The notes under the pieces were generated by a model. The model made no database searches. It was not told the DNA's origin and saw only the letters and a program-made list of their open reading frames with translations. A stretch of 13,103 bases of DNA from Pseudolabrys sp. Lineage in GTDB: Bacteria; Pseudomonadota; Alphaproteobacteria; Rhizobiales; Xanthobacteraceae. Positions 1 to 7,181 of the stretch are shown one piece after another (position 1 is the stretch's first letter; every line of letters starts with the position of its first letter). The stretch is taken from assembly GCA_026125925.1 (NCBI GenBank), contig JAHCKF010000054.1:1-13103 (forward strand), in the 5' to 3' direction. Both the position numbers and the translations under genes were made by a program.

Positions 1-521
1 ACTCGCGCACATGGGGCCATTGCTTGGAAGGAGCCAGATGTATCAAGGTCTGCGCGCACCGAGCCGGGCCCGTGTAGTGCTGAAGTCGGGACGCCGTTAT
101 GCCGAATCCATTAGCGAGCGGCTCATGGGACTATGCGGCGACCGAAAAATTCGACAATTCACCGCGCTGGAAATCAGCGGCAATAGGCCGTAATGAGAGC
201 CAACCGGAGGGTGGGCACCGCCTCAGCGGTGGCAAATTCGTCCTCAGAATTCGCGGAAAATGCTGCAAAGACGATTTTCAATCGCCCCGATGATGGATTA
301 GAGCGGCTGAATCGAAAACCATCAAGTTAATTAGGCCGTTATTCTATTTTGTGATTTTGATGAAGTACCGGTCGGTGCCGCTTTTTGGGATTGCTCCGTT
401 CGCGCCGGCACCGTGGTATTGCCCGCGCACCGTCGCCACGAGAGCTGCTTGCTATAAGGTCGCGGCCGCAAGTTCCGACGGCTCCCAGGCTCGCAAAACC
501 CGGGTGCCCTCTCGGAGCTAG
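1..521. other. Non-coding or decayed region at left edge
   Basis: No intact gene is visible here. Short open stretches in two plus-strand frames (about 2-193 and 99-293) end at stops and show no recognisable domain. A fragment near 55-90 that reads like a beta-strand with LKSGRRYAE, followed in another frame by PNPLASGS, vaguely recalls the C-terminal part of MmgE/PrpD-type proteins, but it is too short and too broken to call. Bases about 300-375 are clearly AT-richer than the rest of the window. No tRNA, rRNA or CRISPR structure was seen. The copy of a short repeat at 275-297 is listed separately. Confidence 0.5.
275..297 (+). repeat. Short direct repeat, left copy
   Basis: TTTTCAATCGCCCC is followed by one extra G and then ATGATGGA. 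The same word without the G occurs at 12504-12525, in the same orientation, near the right edge. Twenty-two matching bases with a single-base indel are far more than expected by chance in a window of this size. The identity of the repeat (insertion-sequence end, intergenic repeat family or attachment-site remnant) is unknown. Confidence 0.6.
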
Positions 522-770
522 CCGGGTCCCGCTGCTTCTCGCCGGACCGAAGCGATTGGCAAAAAGTGCGGACGGCAGATCAATTCATTTTCGGAACTGC
601 GTAGCCGTGTGGAGGGCCTTGCAGGCGTTCCGCAGCAGGCATTTCCCGGTTACGACAAGATGAAGCCCAAGCGAGTCGAGGCCGTACGGCTCAAGCGCAA
701 TGTGATCGAGTTGAAGGCCGAACGCTACATTCCAAAGAAGCTGCGGCCTACTGGTGGCTTCAATACTTAG
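522..770 (+). pseudogene. Coding-like remnant of unrecognised protein
   Basis: After the TAG stop at 519-521 this frame stays open for about 82 codons to the TAG at 768-770. It reads smoothly as protein, with INSFSELRSRVEGLAGV, then FPGYDKMKPKRVEAVRLK and VIELKAERYIPKKLRP. The only in-frame ATG is at 660 and would give just 36 residues, cutting off the upstream stretch that looks equally coding. The basic, helix-prone composition looks like a real C-terminal segment, so this is probably the tail of a gene whose 5' end has been lost or frameshifted. I do not recognise the family. It could still be chance, as it rests only on composition and length. Confidence 0.3.
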
Positions 771-1149
771 GCAAAGCGACAGACAAACGAACGAAGCCGA
801 ACGGATGAAACACTCGCCACCAAGACCTGCTGACTGAAGGCAAGCAAGGCGGCCTTTGAAGGGGGGCTGTTCGCGGCATCTTAGCGCTGCGGATCGGCAA
901 GAAGTCGCTTAGGGCCGACCTTCGGATCCATTTCGAGTCCGCCGGAGGTAGCAAGTCCTGTCTTTGCGGTCTTTTTGATTTTCAAAGCGCGAAATGGCAG
1001 AGTTCTCAGCCTGAGGAGTATTGAAATGGACTGCTGGCTCCAATGTGCAAATCGCCGGTTAGGGCAAGCGATTGCTGTGGTCTTGAGCGCTGTGATGGGT
1101 AGGAGAAACTAGTCATCGTCGGTATAACGCGCTCTAGGATACTTCATCA
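771..1149. other. Intergenic stretch before LysR gene, no gene seen
   Basis: All plus-strand frames are broken by frequent stops. A minus-strand open frame at 760-954 has an unnatural Pro/Arg/Ser-rich composition and is not credible. The last part (about 1080-1149) must hold the leader of the LysR gene. AGGA at 1136-1139 sits ten bases ahead of the ATG and is a plausible but weak ribosome-binding site. No clear sigma-70 promoter or LysR-type palindrome could be picked out. Confidence 0.5.
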
Positions 1150-2052
1150 ATGAACCTTCTCTACTTTGCGGCATTCCGAGCGGTGATGCTGACCGGCACG
1201 GTGAGCGCCGCCGCTGAGTTGTTGGGACGCAGTCAGCCTGCAGTAAGCCGACTACTAGATAAGCTTGAGGCAGAGCTCGGCGTCACTCTCTTTGAGCGTC
1301 GACGCGGCTTGGTGACCCCGACCTCGGTCGCGCGGCTCTTGTTGGACGAGATCGAGAGAGCTTATGTTTCGCTCGATTCATTGAAAAGCTTCGCAGCACG
1401 GGTCGCCGAAGGCGAAAGTAGCCGTATCGACACAGCCATCATGCCGGCTCTCGCTCTGGGCTTCCTTCCAAGTCTGCTGGCGAAGTTCCAGAAGGAGTGG
1501 CCGAAGACCAAGATCCTCATGAACGTCACCGTATCGGCGCGCATTGAGGAATGGGCCGCTTCGCAACAGATCGATTTTGGTTTAGCCGAAACGCCGTTCC
1601 GGCGTTCCGGATTCCGGATCGAGCACTTCAGCGATGCGCCGTATGTTGCTGCGGTTCCGACCGACCACCCGCTCGCCGACAAGTCGCGGATCGAGCCGGC
1701 GGATCTCATCGGCGTCCCGTTCATTTCGTGGGCGTCCGTCACGGCGGGCGGGCAATTGGTCGCTCAGGCATTCCGCACCTGCGGCGTGAAGTACGAACCG
1801 GCCTATGAGACGACCGTGTCCTATGTCGTACTTCAACTGGTGCGGAATGGTGCGGGAGTCGGACTGATCGATCCGTACACGGCCGCCTGCGAGCGGGACG
1901 CCGGCGTGCGCATCATTCCGTTCACGCCGACAATCCCGTTCAACGTCGCGTTGCTGCGCCCCGATTCACGGCCGGCCAGCCGCGCCGTCGACGCGTTGCT
2001 CGATCTGCTGGTGAGCCAGCGCGACACCGCCTTGCGCAATCTGCCGCGGTAG
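1150..2052 (+). CDS. LysR-family regulator, OccR/NocR-like
   Basis: A 300-residue LysR-type transcriptional regulator of normal family length. The N-terminal winged helix-turn-helix spans about residues 1-60 (AFRAVMLTGTVSAAAELL, then GRSQPAVSRLLDKLEAELG and LFERRRG). The AFRAVMLTG opening is characteristic of opine-type regulators such as OccR and NocR. The rest is the two-lobed substrate-binding domain (about 90-295) that senses the inducer. It lies just upstream of, and in the same direction as, an operon with a polar amino-acid transporter, so it probably controls that operon in response to the imported compound. Autoregulation is usual in the family but not shown here. Codon choice in the first third is less GC-biased than in the rest, which is mildly odd. 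Family call is firm; the opine-like subgroup is from remembered sequence style. Confidence 0.92.
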   Translation: MNLLYFAAFRAVMLTGTVSAAAELLGRSQPAVSRLLDKLEAELGVTLFERRRGLVTPTSVARLLLDEIERAYVSLDSLKSFAARVAEGESSRIDTAIMPALALGFLPSLLAKFQKEWPKTKILMNVTVSARIEEWAASQQIDFGLAETPFRRSGFRIEHFSDAPYVAAVPTDHPLADKSRIEPADLIGVPFISWASVTAGGQLVAQAFRTCGVKYEPAYETTVSYVVLQLVRNGAGVGLIDPYTAACERDAGVRIIPFTPTIPFNVALLRPDSRPASRAVDALLDLLVSQRDTALRNLPR

Positions 2053-2087
2053 GGCGGCCCGGACCAGACACAACTATTGCGTATAAG

Positions 2088-2146
2088 CCGACCGGACGCG
2101 CGCCTCGCGCTTGCCGTTCGGTAGTCCCCTAAATTTCTATTTTTAC
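2088..2146 (+). terminator. Terminator-like hairpin after LysR gene
   Basis: CCGACCGG (2088-2095) pairs with CCGTTCGG (2114-2121) at seven of eight positions. Inside it GCGCG (2098-2102) pairs with CGCGC (2106-2110) around a CCT loop. A T-rich run follows at about 2132-2146, but it begins some ten bases after the stem, so this is an imperfect intrinsic terminator. It could equally be a palindromic intergenic repeat unit. Its position, 36 bases after the LysR stop codon, fits termination of that gene. Confidence 0.4.
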
Positions 2147-2188
2147 AGCAGAAAGCCGAAAAGAGCGGCGCAGACACGTGCTGATCAA

Positions 2189-2205
2189 TATGCATTCGAC
2201 GCATA
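2189..2205. promoter_or_regulatory. Candidate LysR-type operator
   Basis: TATGC-N7-GCATA is a perfect 5-base inverted repeat containing the T-N11-A core (T2191, A2203) typical of LysR-type binding sites. It lies about 80 bases upstream of the chosen start of the first operon gene and downstream of the LysR gene. This is where an activator of the operon would be expected to bind. The assignment is by pattern only; no promoter boxes could be placed with confidence next to it. Confidence 0.4.
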
Positions 2206-2286
2206 ACGTTCGCCAATCATTCTATTTTGAGTATTTCGAACTTGAAGCTTACCGTTCTGGGCGCGAACAGATGGGCAGTACTGGTC

Positions 2287-3816
2287 ATGATGACCCAAAC
2301 CGCCGATGTGAAAAACTTCGAAGTCGTCGTGATCGGCGGCGGCATCAACGGGACCAGCGCGGCGCGGGAGCTGGCGGCGGCGGGCTACAGCGTGCTGCTC
2401 GCCGAACAAGCCGATCTCGCTCACGGTGCATCCAGCCGCTCCTCGCGCATCCTGCATTGCGGCCTGCGCTACTTCGAGACGCGGCATCCGGTGCGGACTT
2501 TCGTCCGATCGCCGCTGCGTTTTCTCGGCGCCGCGAGGATGGCAAAGGCAGCGATGGAATCCCGCGAAGAACTCGTCCGTCTCCATCCCGCGCGCTGCAA
2601 GCCCTTCACCATGTGCTTCCCGCTGTGGCGCGGCGGCGACATCCGCGGCTGGCATCTCGACATCGGCTTCACCCTGCTTGCGCACTTGGGACCCCCGAAC
2701 CCGCCGCTGGATTATCGCCGCGTGCGCTCCGGACTCGACCGGGACATCCCGTTTCTGGCCGATCTGCGCGACCGGGACCAACTGGCATCGGTAGCGACCT
2801 ATCGCGAATACATCATCGACTGGCCCGATCGTCTATGCATCGATAACGCGCTCGACGCCGAACGCAACGGTGCCGCCTTGCGCCTGTTCACACGCGCCGC
2901 GTTGCGCGAGCGGACGAGCGAGGGCGACTGGATCGTTGATCTCTCTACCCGCTCGGGCGATGTCGAGACCGTCCGCGCCAAGGTGGTCCTCAACCTCGCC
3001 GGCACCTGGATCGACGACATTCGGCCGGCGGGACTGAAGTCGAACCGCCCGCTGATACGCGGCACCAAAGGTTCGCACATCGTCGTGCGACTTCCCGATC
3101 GTTACCAGGGCCACGGCATCGCGACACTCCATCGCGGCGGCATGCCGTTCTATTGCCTGCCGCTCGACGGCGACCGCTTCTATTTTGGGCCGACCGAGAC
3201 GCTGTTCGACGAGGACGCCGATGAAGCGCGCCCGACCGCCGAGGATGTCGATTTCCTGCTCGGCGAGGCCAATCATCTGCTGCCGGGCCTGTCATTGCAG
3301 CGGAGCGACGTGGAGTTCACCTGGGCGGGCGTGCGTCCGCTGACCTTCGATCCCGAACAGCCGATGGGACGGCGCACGCGCGAGATCCACGATCTGAGCG
3401 CCCAAGGCATGCCGCGCGTCCTCGCCCTGACCGCCGGGCCGGTACAGAGCTACATGAGCGCTGGCCGGGAATTGCACAAGGCCGTCGCGCGGCTTCTGCC
3501 GGCTGCGGGCAGGCGCGCAGTTGCCAGGCCGGCGTCGCCGCGCCGCGCCGTCGCGCCTGCGCCAATCTCCACGCGGAACGCTCTCACCGACACCTACAAA
3601 GCCGCCGTCCTCGACGAACACGCGCGCGATCTCACCGGCATTCTCCGCACGCGCACGGGCCTCGCCTGGGGGCGCCATGTCGACCGCGACGTTGTCGATC
3701 ATGCGGCGCAATCCGTAGCCGGCCTCCTGGAATGGACGCCGGAACAGACGGCGAAGGAAATCGAAAGCTTCCTTCGGCACCAGAGCCACCATTTCCCGAA
3801 AGGACATGCGGCCTGA
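2287..3816 (+). CDS. GlpD-like FAD-dependent oxidoreductase
   Basis: A 509-residue flavoenzyme of the glycerol-3-phosphate dehydrogenase (DAO) family. The Rossmann FAD motif is VVVIGGGINGTSAAREL (residues 13-29), followed by the family signature HGASSRSSRILHCGLRYFE at 46-64. The C-terminal part (about 440-505, with GILRTRTGLAWGRHVD and LEWTPEQTAKEI) matches the helical DAO_C domain of GlpD. The ATG at 2287 (or the adjacent one at 2290) puts the FAD motif at the usual distance from the N-terminus. A TTG at 2227 would add 20 unlikely residues close to the operator. It heads an operon with an amino-acid-type ABC transporter and has no glycerol genes nearby, so its substrate may be a polar amino or hydroxy compound rather than glycerol 3-phosphate. 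That last point is inference. Confidence 0.88.
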   Translation: MMTQTADVKNFEVVVIGGGINGTSAARELAAAGYSVLLAEQADLAHGASSRSSRILHCGLRYFETRHPVRTFVRSPLRFLGAARMAKAAMESREELVRLHPARCKPFTMCFPLWRGGDIRGWHLDIGFTLLAHLGPPNPPLDYRRVRSGLDRDIPFLADLRDRDQLASVATYREYIIDWPDRLCIDNALDAERNGAALRLFTRAALRERTSEGDWIVDLSTRSGDVETVRAKVVLNLAGTWIDDIRPAGLKSNRPLIRGTKGSHIVVRLPDRYQGHGIATLHRGGMPFYCLPLDGDRFYFGPTETLFDEDADEARPTAEDVDFLLGEANHLLPGLSLQRSDVEFTWAGVRPLTFDPEQPMGRRTREIHDLSAQGMPRVLALTAGPVQSYMSAGRELHKAVARLLPAAGRRAVARPASPRRAVAPAPISTRNALTDTYKAAVLDEHARDLTGILRTRTGLAWGRHVDRDVVDHAAQSVAGLLEWTPEQTAKEIESFLRHQSHHFPKGHAA

Positions 3817-3853
3817 AGATCCAACGCGACAACCAAAACGAAGGGGTGAAGTG

Positions 3854-4717
3854 ATGATTGCATCGAGCCGAATGAAATGCCTTGCCGCACTGGCCGCGAC
3901 GTTTGCCGGCACCCTCGCGGTACTTTCCGCCGGGCCGGCCCAGGCCGCCGGCGACCGCCTCAAGGAAATTCTCGAACGCGGCGTCGTGAAGGTCGGCGTT
4001 CAGGGCGCCTTCAAGCCCTGGTCGTTCCCGGCGCCGGATGGTTCTCTGCAGGGTATCGAAGTCGATCTCGGCAAGGGCGTCGCCGAGGCCCTTGGCGTGA
4101 AATTCGAGCCGGTCATCATTACGTCGGCGAACCGCATGCAGATGCTGCAGCAGAACAAGATCGATCTGATCATTGGCGGCATGTACGACACTGCCGAGCG
4201 CCGCAAGATCATCGGCATCATCGAGCCAGCCTATTGGACTTCGGGGCCGACTCTGCTCGCAAAGAAAGGCGTGATCAAGGACTGGAAGGACATCGCGGAT
4301 AAGCCGGTCTGCGGCAAGCAGGGCAACGCCTACAACAAGATGATCGAGACTCAGCTTAAGGCGAAGCTGACTGCGTTCGCCGGTAACACCGAAGGCAAGG
4401 AAGCGCTGCGCACCGGCAAGTGCATCGCATGGGTCTATGACGATGTCAGCATCATGGCCGATCTGGAGCTGCCGGAGTGGAAAGATTACGAGATGCCTGT
4501 CTCGACGCTCTACAATAATCCCTGGGCCGCGGCGGTCCCGATCGAGGAACTCAACAAGGGATGGGGTGTGTTCATGGCCGGCATGGCCTACCGTTGGCAG
4601 GCGGACGGCAAGCTTATCGAGCTTGCCAAGAAATGGAACGTCAAACCCAGCGCCTGGTTCGCCGAGCAGCACGACAAGCTCCACTGGGACACTTCTTATC
4701 TGACGCCGAAGAACTGA
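3854..4717 (+). CDS. Periplasmic solute-binding protein of amino-acid ABC transporter
   Basis: A 287-residue family 3 extracellular solute-binding protein that captures a polar amino-acid-like ligand in the periplasm and delivers it to the permeases encoded next. A Sec signal peptide covers residues 1-31, with a hydrophobic core (CLAALAATFAGTLAVL) and an AQA cleavage site. The mature protein starts with DRLKEILERGVVKVGV, then PWSFPAPDGSLQGIEVDL, the classic opening of this family. Cysteines in KPVCGKQGNAYN and RTGKCIAWVYDD may form the conserved disulfide. The start at 3854 was chosen because AAGGGG (3841-3846) lies seven bases upstream and it places the signal peptide at the N-terminus; an in-frame ATG at 3806 lies inside the previous gene. 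It follows the GlpD-like gene by 37 bases. The ligand is unknown. Confidence 0.93.
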   Translation: MIASSRMKCLAALAATFAGTLAVLSAGPAQAAGDRLKEILERGVVKVGVQGAFKPWSFPAPDGSLQGIEVDLGKGVAEALGVKFEPVIITSANRMQMLQQNKIDLIIGGMYDTAERRKIIGIIEPAYWTSGPTLLAKKGVIKDWKDIADKPVCGKQGNAYNKMIETQLKAKLTAFAGNTEGKEALRTGKCIAWVYDDVSIMADLELPEWKDYEMPVSTLYNNPWAAAVPIEELNKGWGVFMAGMAYRWQADGKLIELAKKWNVKPSAWFAEQHDKLHWDTSYLTPKN

Positions 4718-4758
4718 CGCCGCTTTGTTCAGACCCGCCGCATTCATAATGGCCCGCC

Positions 4759-5505
4759 GTGCTTGATATCATCGCACCATACTTCCGGCGGCTTTATGAG
4801 ACGACGGGTCTGAACTTCAATGTCTTCTATGATCGCTACGAATACGATCGGTTTCTGTCGGGAGCGTCCAATTCGCTCCAGCTCATCTTCTGGACGCTAT
4901 TGCTGTCTCTTGTGATCGGCGTGCTCGGCGCGTGGGCGCAGGGCGCGAAAAGCCGGATTGTGCGGGTGGTGGTGGACGCCTATATCCAAGCCTTCCGCAA
5001 CACACCGCCGATGATCCAGCTGCTGTTCTTCTTCTTTGGGCTGGGAACGCTGACCCCCAGCGTCGACATGGGCGGTTACTCGCAGCCGCTGATCTCATCT
5101 TTCACCTGGGCGATTATTTCGCTGGGGATTTTCGGCGGCGCCTTTAACGTCGAGATTTTCCGCTCCGGCATCGAAGCCGTGCCGGAATCGACGCTCGACG
5201 CAGCCGAAAGTCTTTGCTTCTCGCGCTGGCAAACTTATCTGTACGTGACCTTGCCGCTGGCGGTGCGGATCAGCCTGCCGGCGCTGACCAACAACCTGGT
5301 GAGCCTAGCCAAGACAACCTCGCTCGCCTACGTGATCGCCGTTCCCGAGATGACGTACGTCCTCAACCAGGTGTGGTCGGACAACGTCAATGTCCCGGAA
5401 ATGATGCTGCTGCTGTTCCTGTTCTACATCATCGTCGTGACGGCATTGGCCAGCGTCTTGCACTTCATCGAGCGCAGGGCTGCCCTGCCGGGGTACGGCC
5501 GGTGA
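4759..5505 (+). CDS. Polar amino-acid ABC transporter permease 1
   Basis: A 248-residue inner-membrane permease of the HisM/HisQ type. Hydrophobic segments lie at about residues 38-60, 85-98, 112-131 and 214-236. The cytoplasmic EAA loop that docks to the ATPase is at about 147-166 (DAAESLCFSRWQ then YVTLPLA). The usually invariant glycine of that loop is replaced by Cys153. The start is a GTG at 4759; an ATG at 4749 is out of frame and stops after five codons, and no strong Shine-Dalgarno sequence is visible. It follows the binding protein gene by 41 bases and overlaps the next permease gene by four bases, so the genes are co-transcribed and probably translationally coupled. Confidence 0.93.
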   Translation: MLDIIAPYFRRLYETTGLNFNVFYDRYEYDRFLSGASNSLQLIFWTLLLSLVIGVLGAWAQGAKSRIVRVVVDAYIQAFRNTPPMIQLLFFFFGLGTLTPSVDMGGYSQPLISSFTWAIISLGIFGGAFNVEIFRSGIEAVPESTLDAAESLCFSRWQTYLYVTLPLAVRISLPALTNNLVSLAKTTSLAYVIAVPEMTYVLNQVWSDNVNVPEMMLLLFLFYIIVVTALASVLHFIERRAALPGYGR

Positions 5506-6332
5506 CGGCCCGCGCGTTCACGCTCGGCTTGCGCCGCCTGACGCCGGCGGCTCCGCTGACCTATGTCACCTGGCGCTACGGTGCGTGCCTCTTCGCCGCT
5601 TTCGCCCTGTCGGTGGTGTCGGCCTGGGCGCAGACGGCCGCGGCCGGACATCCTTCCGCCATCGAGACGCTCGTCATATGGCTGCCCTTTATTCTCAGGG
5701 GCTTCGTTCTCAATCTGCTGATGAGCTTTGCGGCGATGGCGCTGGCGACGGTGCTCGGCATCGGGCTCGGCCTGATGCAGATCAGCCTCCAATGGCCGGT
5801 GAGGGTGCCGTCCCGATTCGTGACACATCTGCTGCGCAATTCCCCGTGGCTAGTGATCCTTTTCGGCATCATGTACATGCTGCCCGCGGAGATGAGGCTG
5901 CCGGGCGGCAGCACGATTCCGCTGCCAGACTGGATCAAGGCGACGGTCGCCTTCGCGCTGCCGGTGATGGGCAATATCAGCGAGATCGTGCGCGGCGCCG
6001 TGCTCTCAATCCCGACGGGCCAGTGGGAGTCGGCCGAAGGGCTCGCCTTCACGCGGTCGCAGACGCTGCGCTGGATTATCCTGCCGCAATGCGTTCGCCG
6101 CGCCATCCCGCCCTGGATGAATTGGTACGCGCTGCTGACGCTGTCCACGCCGATGGCCTCGATCTTTAGCGTGCACGAGGCCGTCGCCAATGCGCAGGCC
6201 GGGATGGAAGCGGCCGGGGCAAGGCCCGAGCTGCTGTTCCCGTTCTACCTGTTCCTGCTGTGTCTGTTCTTTGCCTACATCTATCCTATCGCCCTTTGGA
6301 CACGAAAGCTCGAACGCCAGTATGCAGTCTAA
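5502..6332 (+). CDS. Polar amino-acid ABC transporter permease 2
   Basis: A 276-residue second permease subunit of the same transporter. The start is the GTG of a GTGA overlap with the stop of the upstream permease gene (5502-5505); longer readings of this frame run backwards through that gene and are not credible. Hydrophobic segments occur at about 25-45, 60-92, 112-128, 146-160 and 245-266. The EAA loop is at about 176-195 (ESAEGLAFTRSQ, then IILPQ), and its usual glycine is Ala182. There is an extra N-terminal extension before the permease core, with a first hydrophobic segment ending near WAQTAAAG. The gene ends 11 bases inside the ATPase gene. Confidence 0.92.
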   Translation: MTARAFTLGLRRLTPAAPLTYVTWRYGACLFAAFALSVVSAWAQTAAAGHPSAIETLVIWLPFILRGFVLNLLMSFAAMALATVLGIGLGLMQISLQWPVRVPSRFVTHLLRNSPWLVILFGIMYMLPAEMRLPGGSTIPLPDWIKATVAFALPVMGNISEIVRGAVLSIPTGQWESAEGLAFTRSQTLRWIILPQCVRRAIPPWMNWYALLTLSTPMASIFSVHEAVANAQAGMEAAGARPELLFPFYLFLLCLFFAYIYPIALWTRKLERQYAV

Positions 6333-7104
6333 TCACCGGAAGGCCGACAGTTCGGGTCAGTCGCCGCGCGGCGCGCCGATCGTGTCCCTGAGAGACGTCC
6401 ACAAGTCCTTTGGCGCCCTTGAGGTGATCAAAGGTATCAGCTTCGACGTCCACAAGGGCGAGGTCATCTGCATCATTGGACCGTCGGGATCGGGCAAGTC
6501 GACACTGATCCGCTGCATCAACGGGCTGAGCCCGATCCAGCGCGGCTCGATTACGGTGGAGGGCCAGGAGGTCAACGACCCGAAATTGGACAAGCTGGCT
6601 TTGCGCAAAAAGGTCGGCATCGTCTTCCAGCAGTACAATCTATTCCCGCACAAGACCGCGCTCGAAAACGTCATGATGGCGCCGCTGAAGGTCCTGCGCG
6701 AGCCGAAGGCCGAGGTGGAGCAGCGTGCCCGCGCGCTGATCGCCAAGGTGCGCCTCACCGGCAAGGAGGATGTCTATCCGGGCCAGTTGTCGGGCGGCCA
6801 GCAGCAGCGCGTGGCGATCGCACGCAGCCTCGCCATGCGGCCGGACATTATGCTGTTCGACGAGGTCACCGCCGCGCTTGACCCGGAGACTGTCAAGGAA
6901 GTGCTGGTGACGATCAAGGAACTGGCCGCCGACGGCATGACCTGCATTCTCGTGACGCACGAAATGGGTTTCGCGCGCGAGGTGGCCGACCACATCTACT
7001 TCACCGACAAGGGCGTCATCGTCGAGCACGGGCCGCCCGAGGAGCTCTTCAACGACGCGAAGGACCCGCGCACCCGTCAATTCTTGAGCCAGGTCCTGTC
7101 CTGA
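6322..7104 (+). CDS. Polar amino-acid ABC transporter ATP-binding protein
   Basis: A 260-residue ATPase that powers the importer, of the GlnQ/HisP type. Walker A is GPSGSGKST (53-61), the Q-loop is FQQYNLFPH (102-110), the signature is [10 protein letters not shown] (156-165), Walker B is IMLFDE (176-181) and the H-loop histidine is His213 in VTHEMGF. The D-loop region reads [10 protein letters not shown], a common variant in this subfamily. The ATG at 6322 lies within the last eleven bases of the permease gene. An earlier in-frame ATG at 6190 would add 44 residues encoded inside the permease gene and was rejected. The protein has full family length and all catalytic motifs are intact, so the transporter is probably functional. 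Confidence 0.96.
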   Translation: MQSNHRKADSSGQSPRGAPIVSLRDVHKSFGALEVIKGISFDVHKGEVICIIGPSGSGKSTLIRCINGLSPIQRGSITVEGQEVNDPKLDKLALRKKVGIVFQQYNLFPHKTALENVMMAPLKVLREPKAEVEQRARALIAKVRLTGKEDVYPGQLSGGQQQRVAIARSLAMRPDIMLFDEVTAALDPETVKEVLVTIKELAADGMTCILVTHEMGFAREVADHIYFTDKGVIVEHGPPEELFNDAKDPRTRQFLSQVLS

Positions 7105-7181
7105 GCCGAGTCCGGCGACGCGCCGCGCAATCTTTCGTACGCGCGCATTCGCCCGCTTGGTCCGCCATTCCGGAGACGCCC

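Noticed and set aside
1..300. Fragment resembling an MmgE/PrpD C-terminus
   Set aside because: Only a few residues match, they are split between frames, and no catalytic or structural motif can be seen.
2227..2286. TTG start upstream of the GlpD-like gene
   Set aside because: The extra 20 residues are not expected before the FAD motif and would sit close to the operator; the ATG at 2287 fits the family better.
3632..4747. 371-residue minus-strand open frame opposite the binding-protein gene
   Set aside because: No domain, and it crosses two well-supported plus-strand genes; antisense shadow caused by codon bias.
5214..5501. Earlier start for the second permease inside the first permease gene
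   Set aside because: The added segment is hydrophilic nonsense in the shadow of permease 1; the GTGA overlap at 5502-5505 is the natural start.
6190..6321. Earlier ATG for the ATPase
   Set aside because: It would add 44 Cys/Ser/Pro-rich residues encoded in another frame of permease 2; the ATG at 6322 matches family length.
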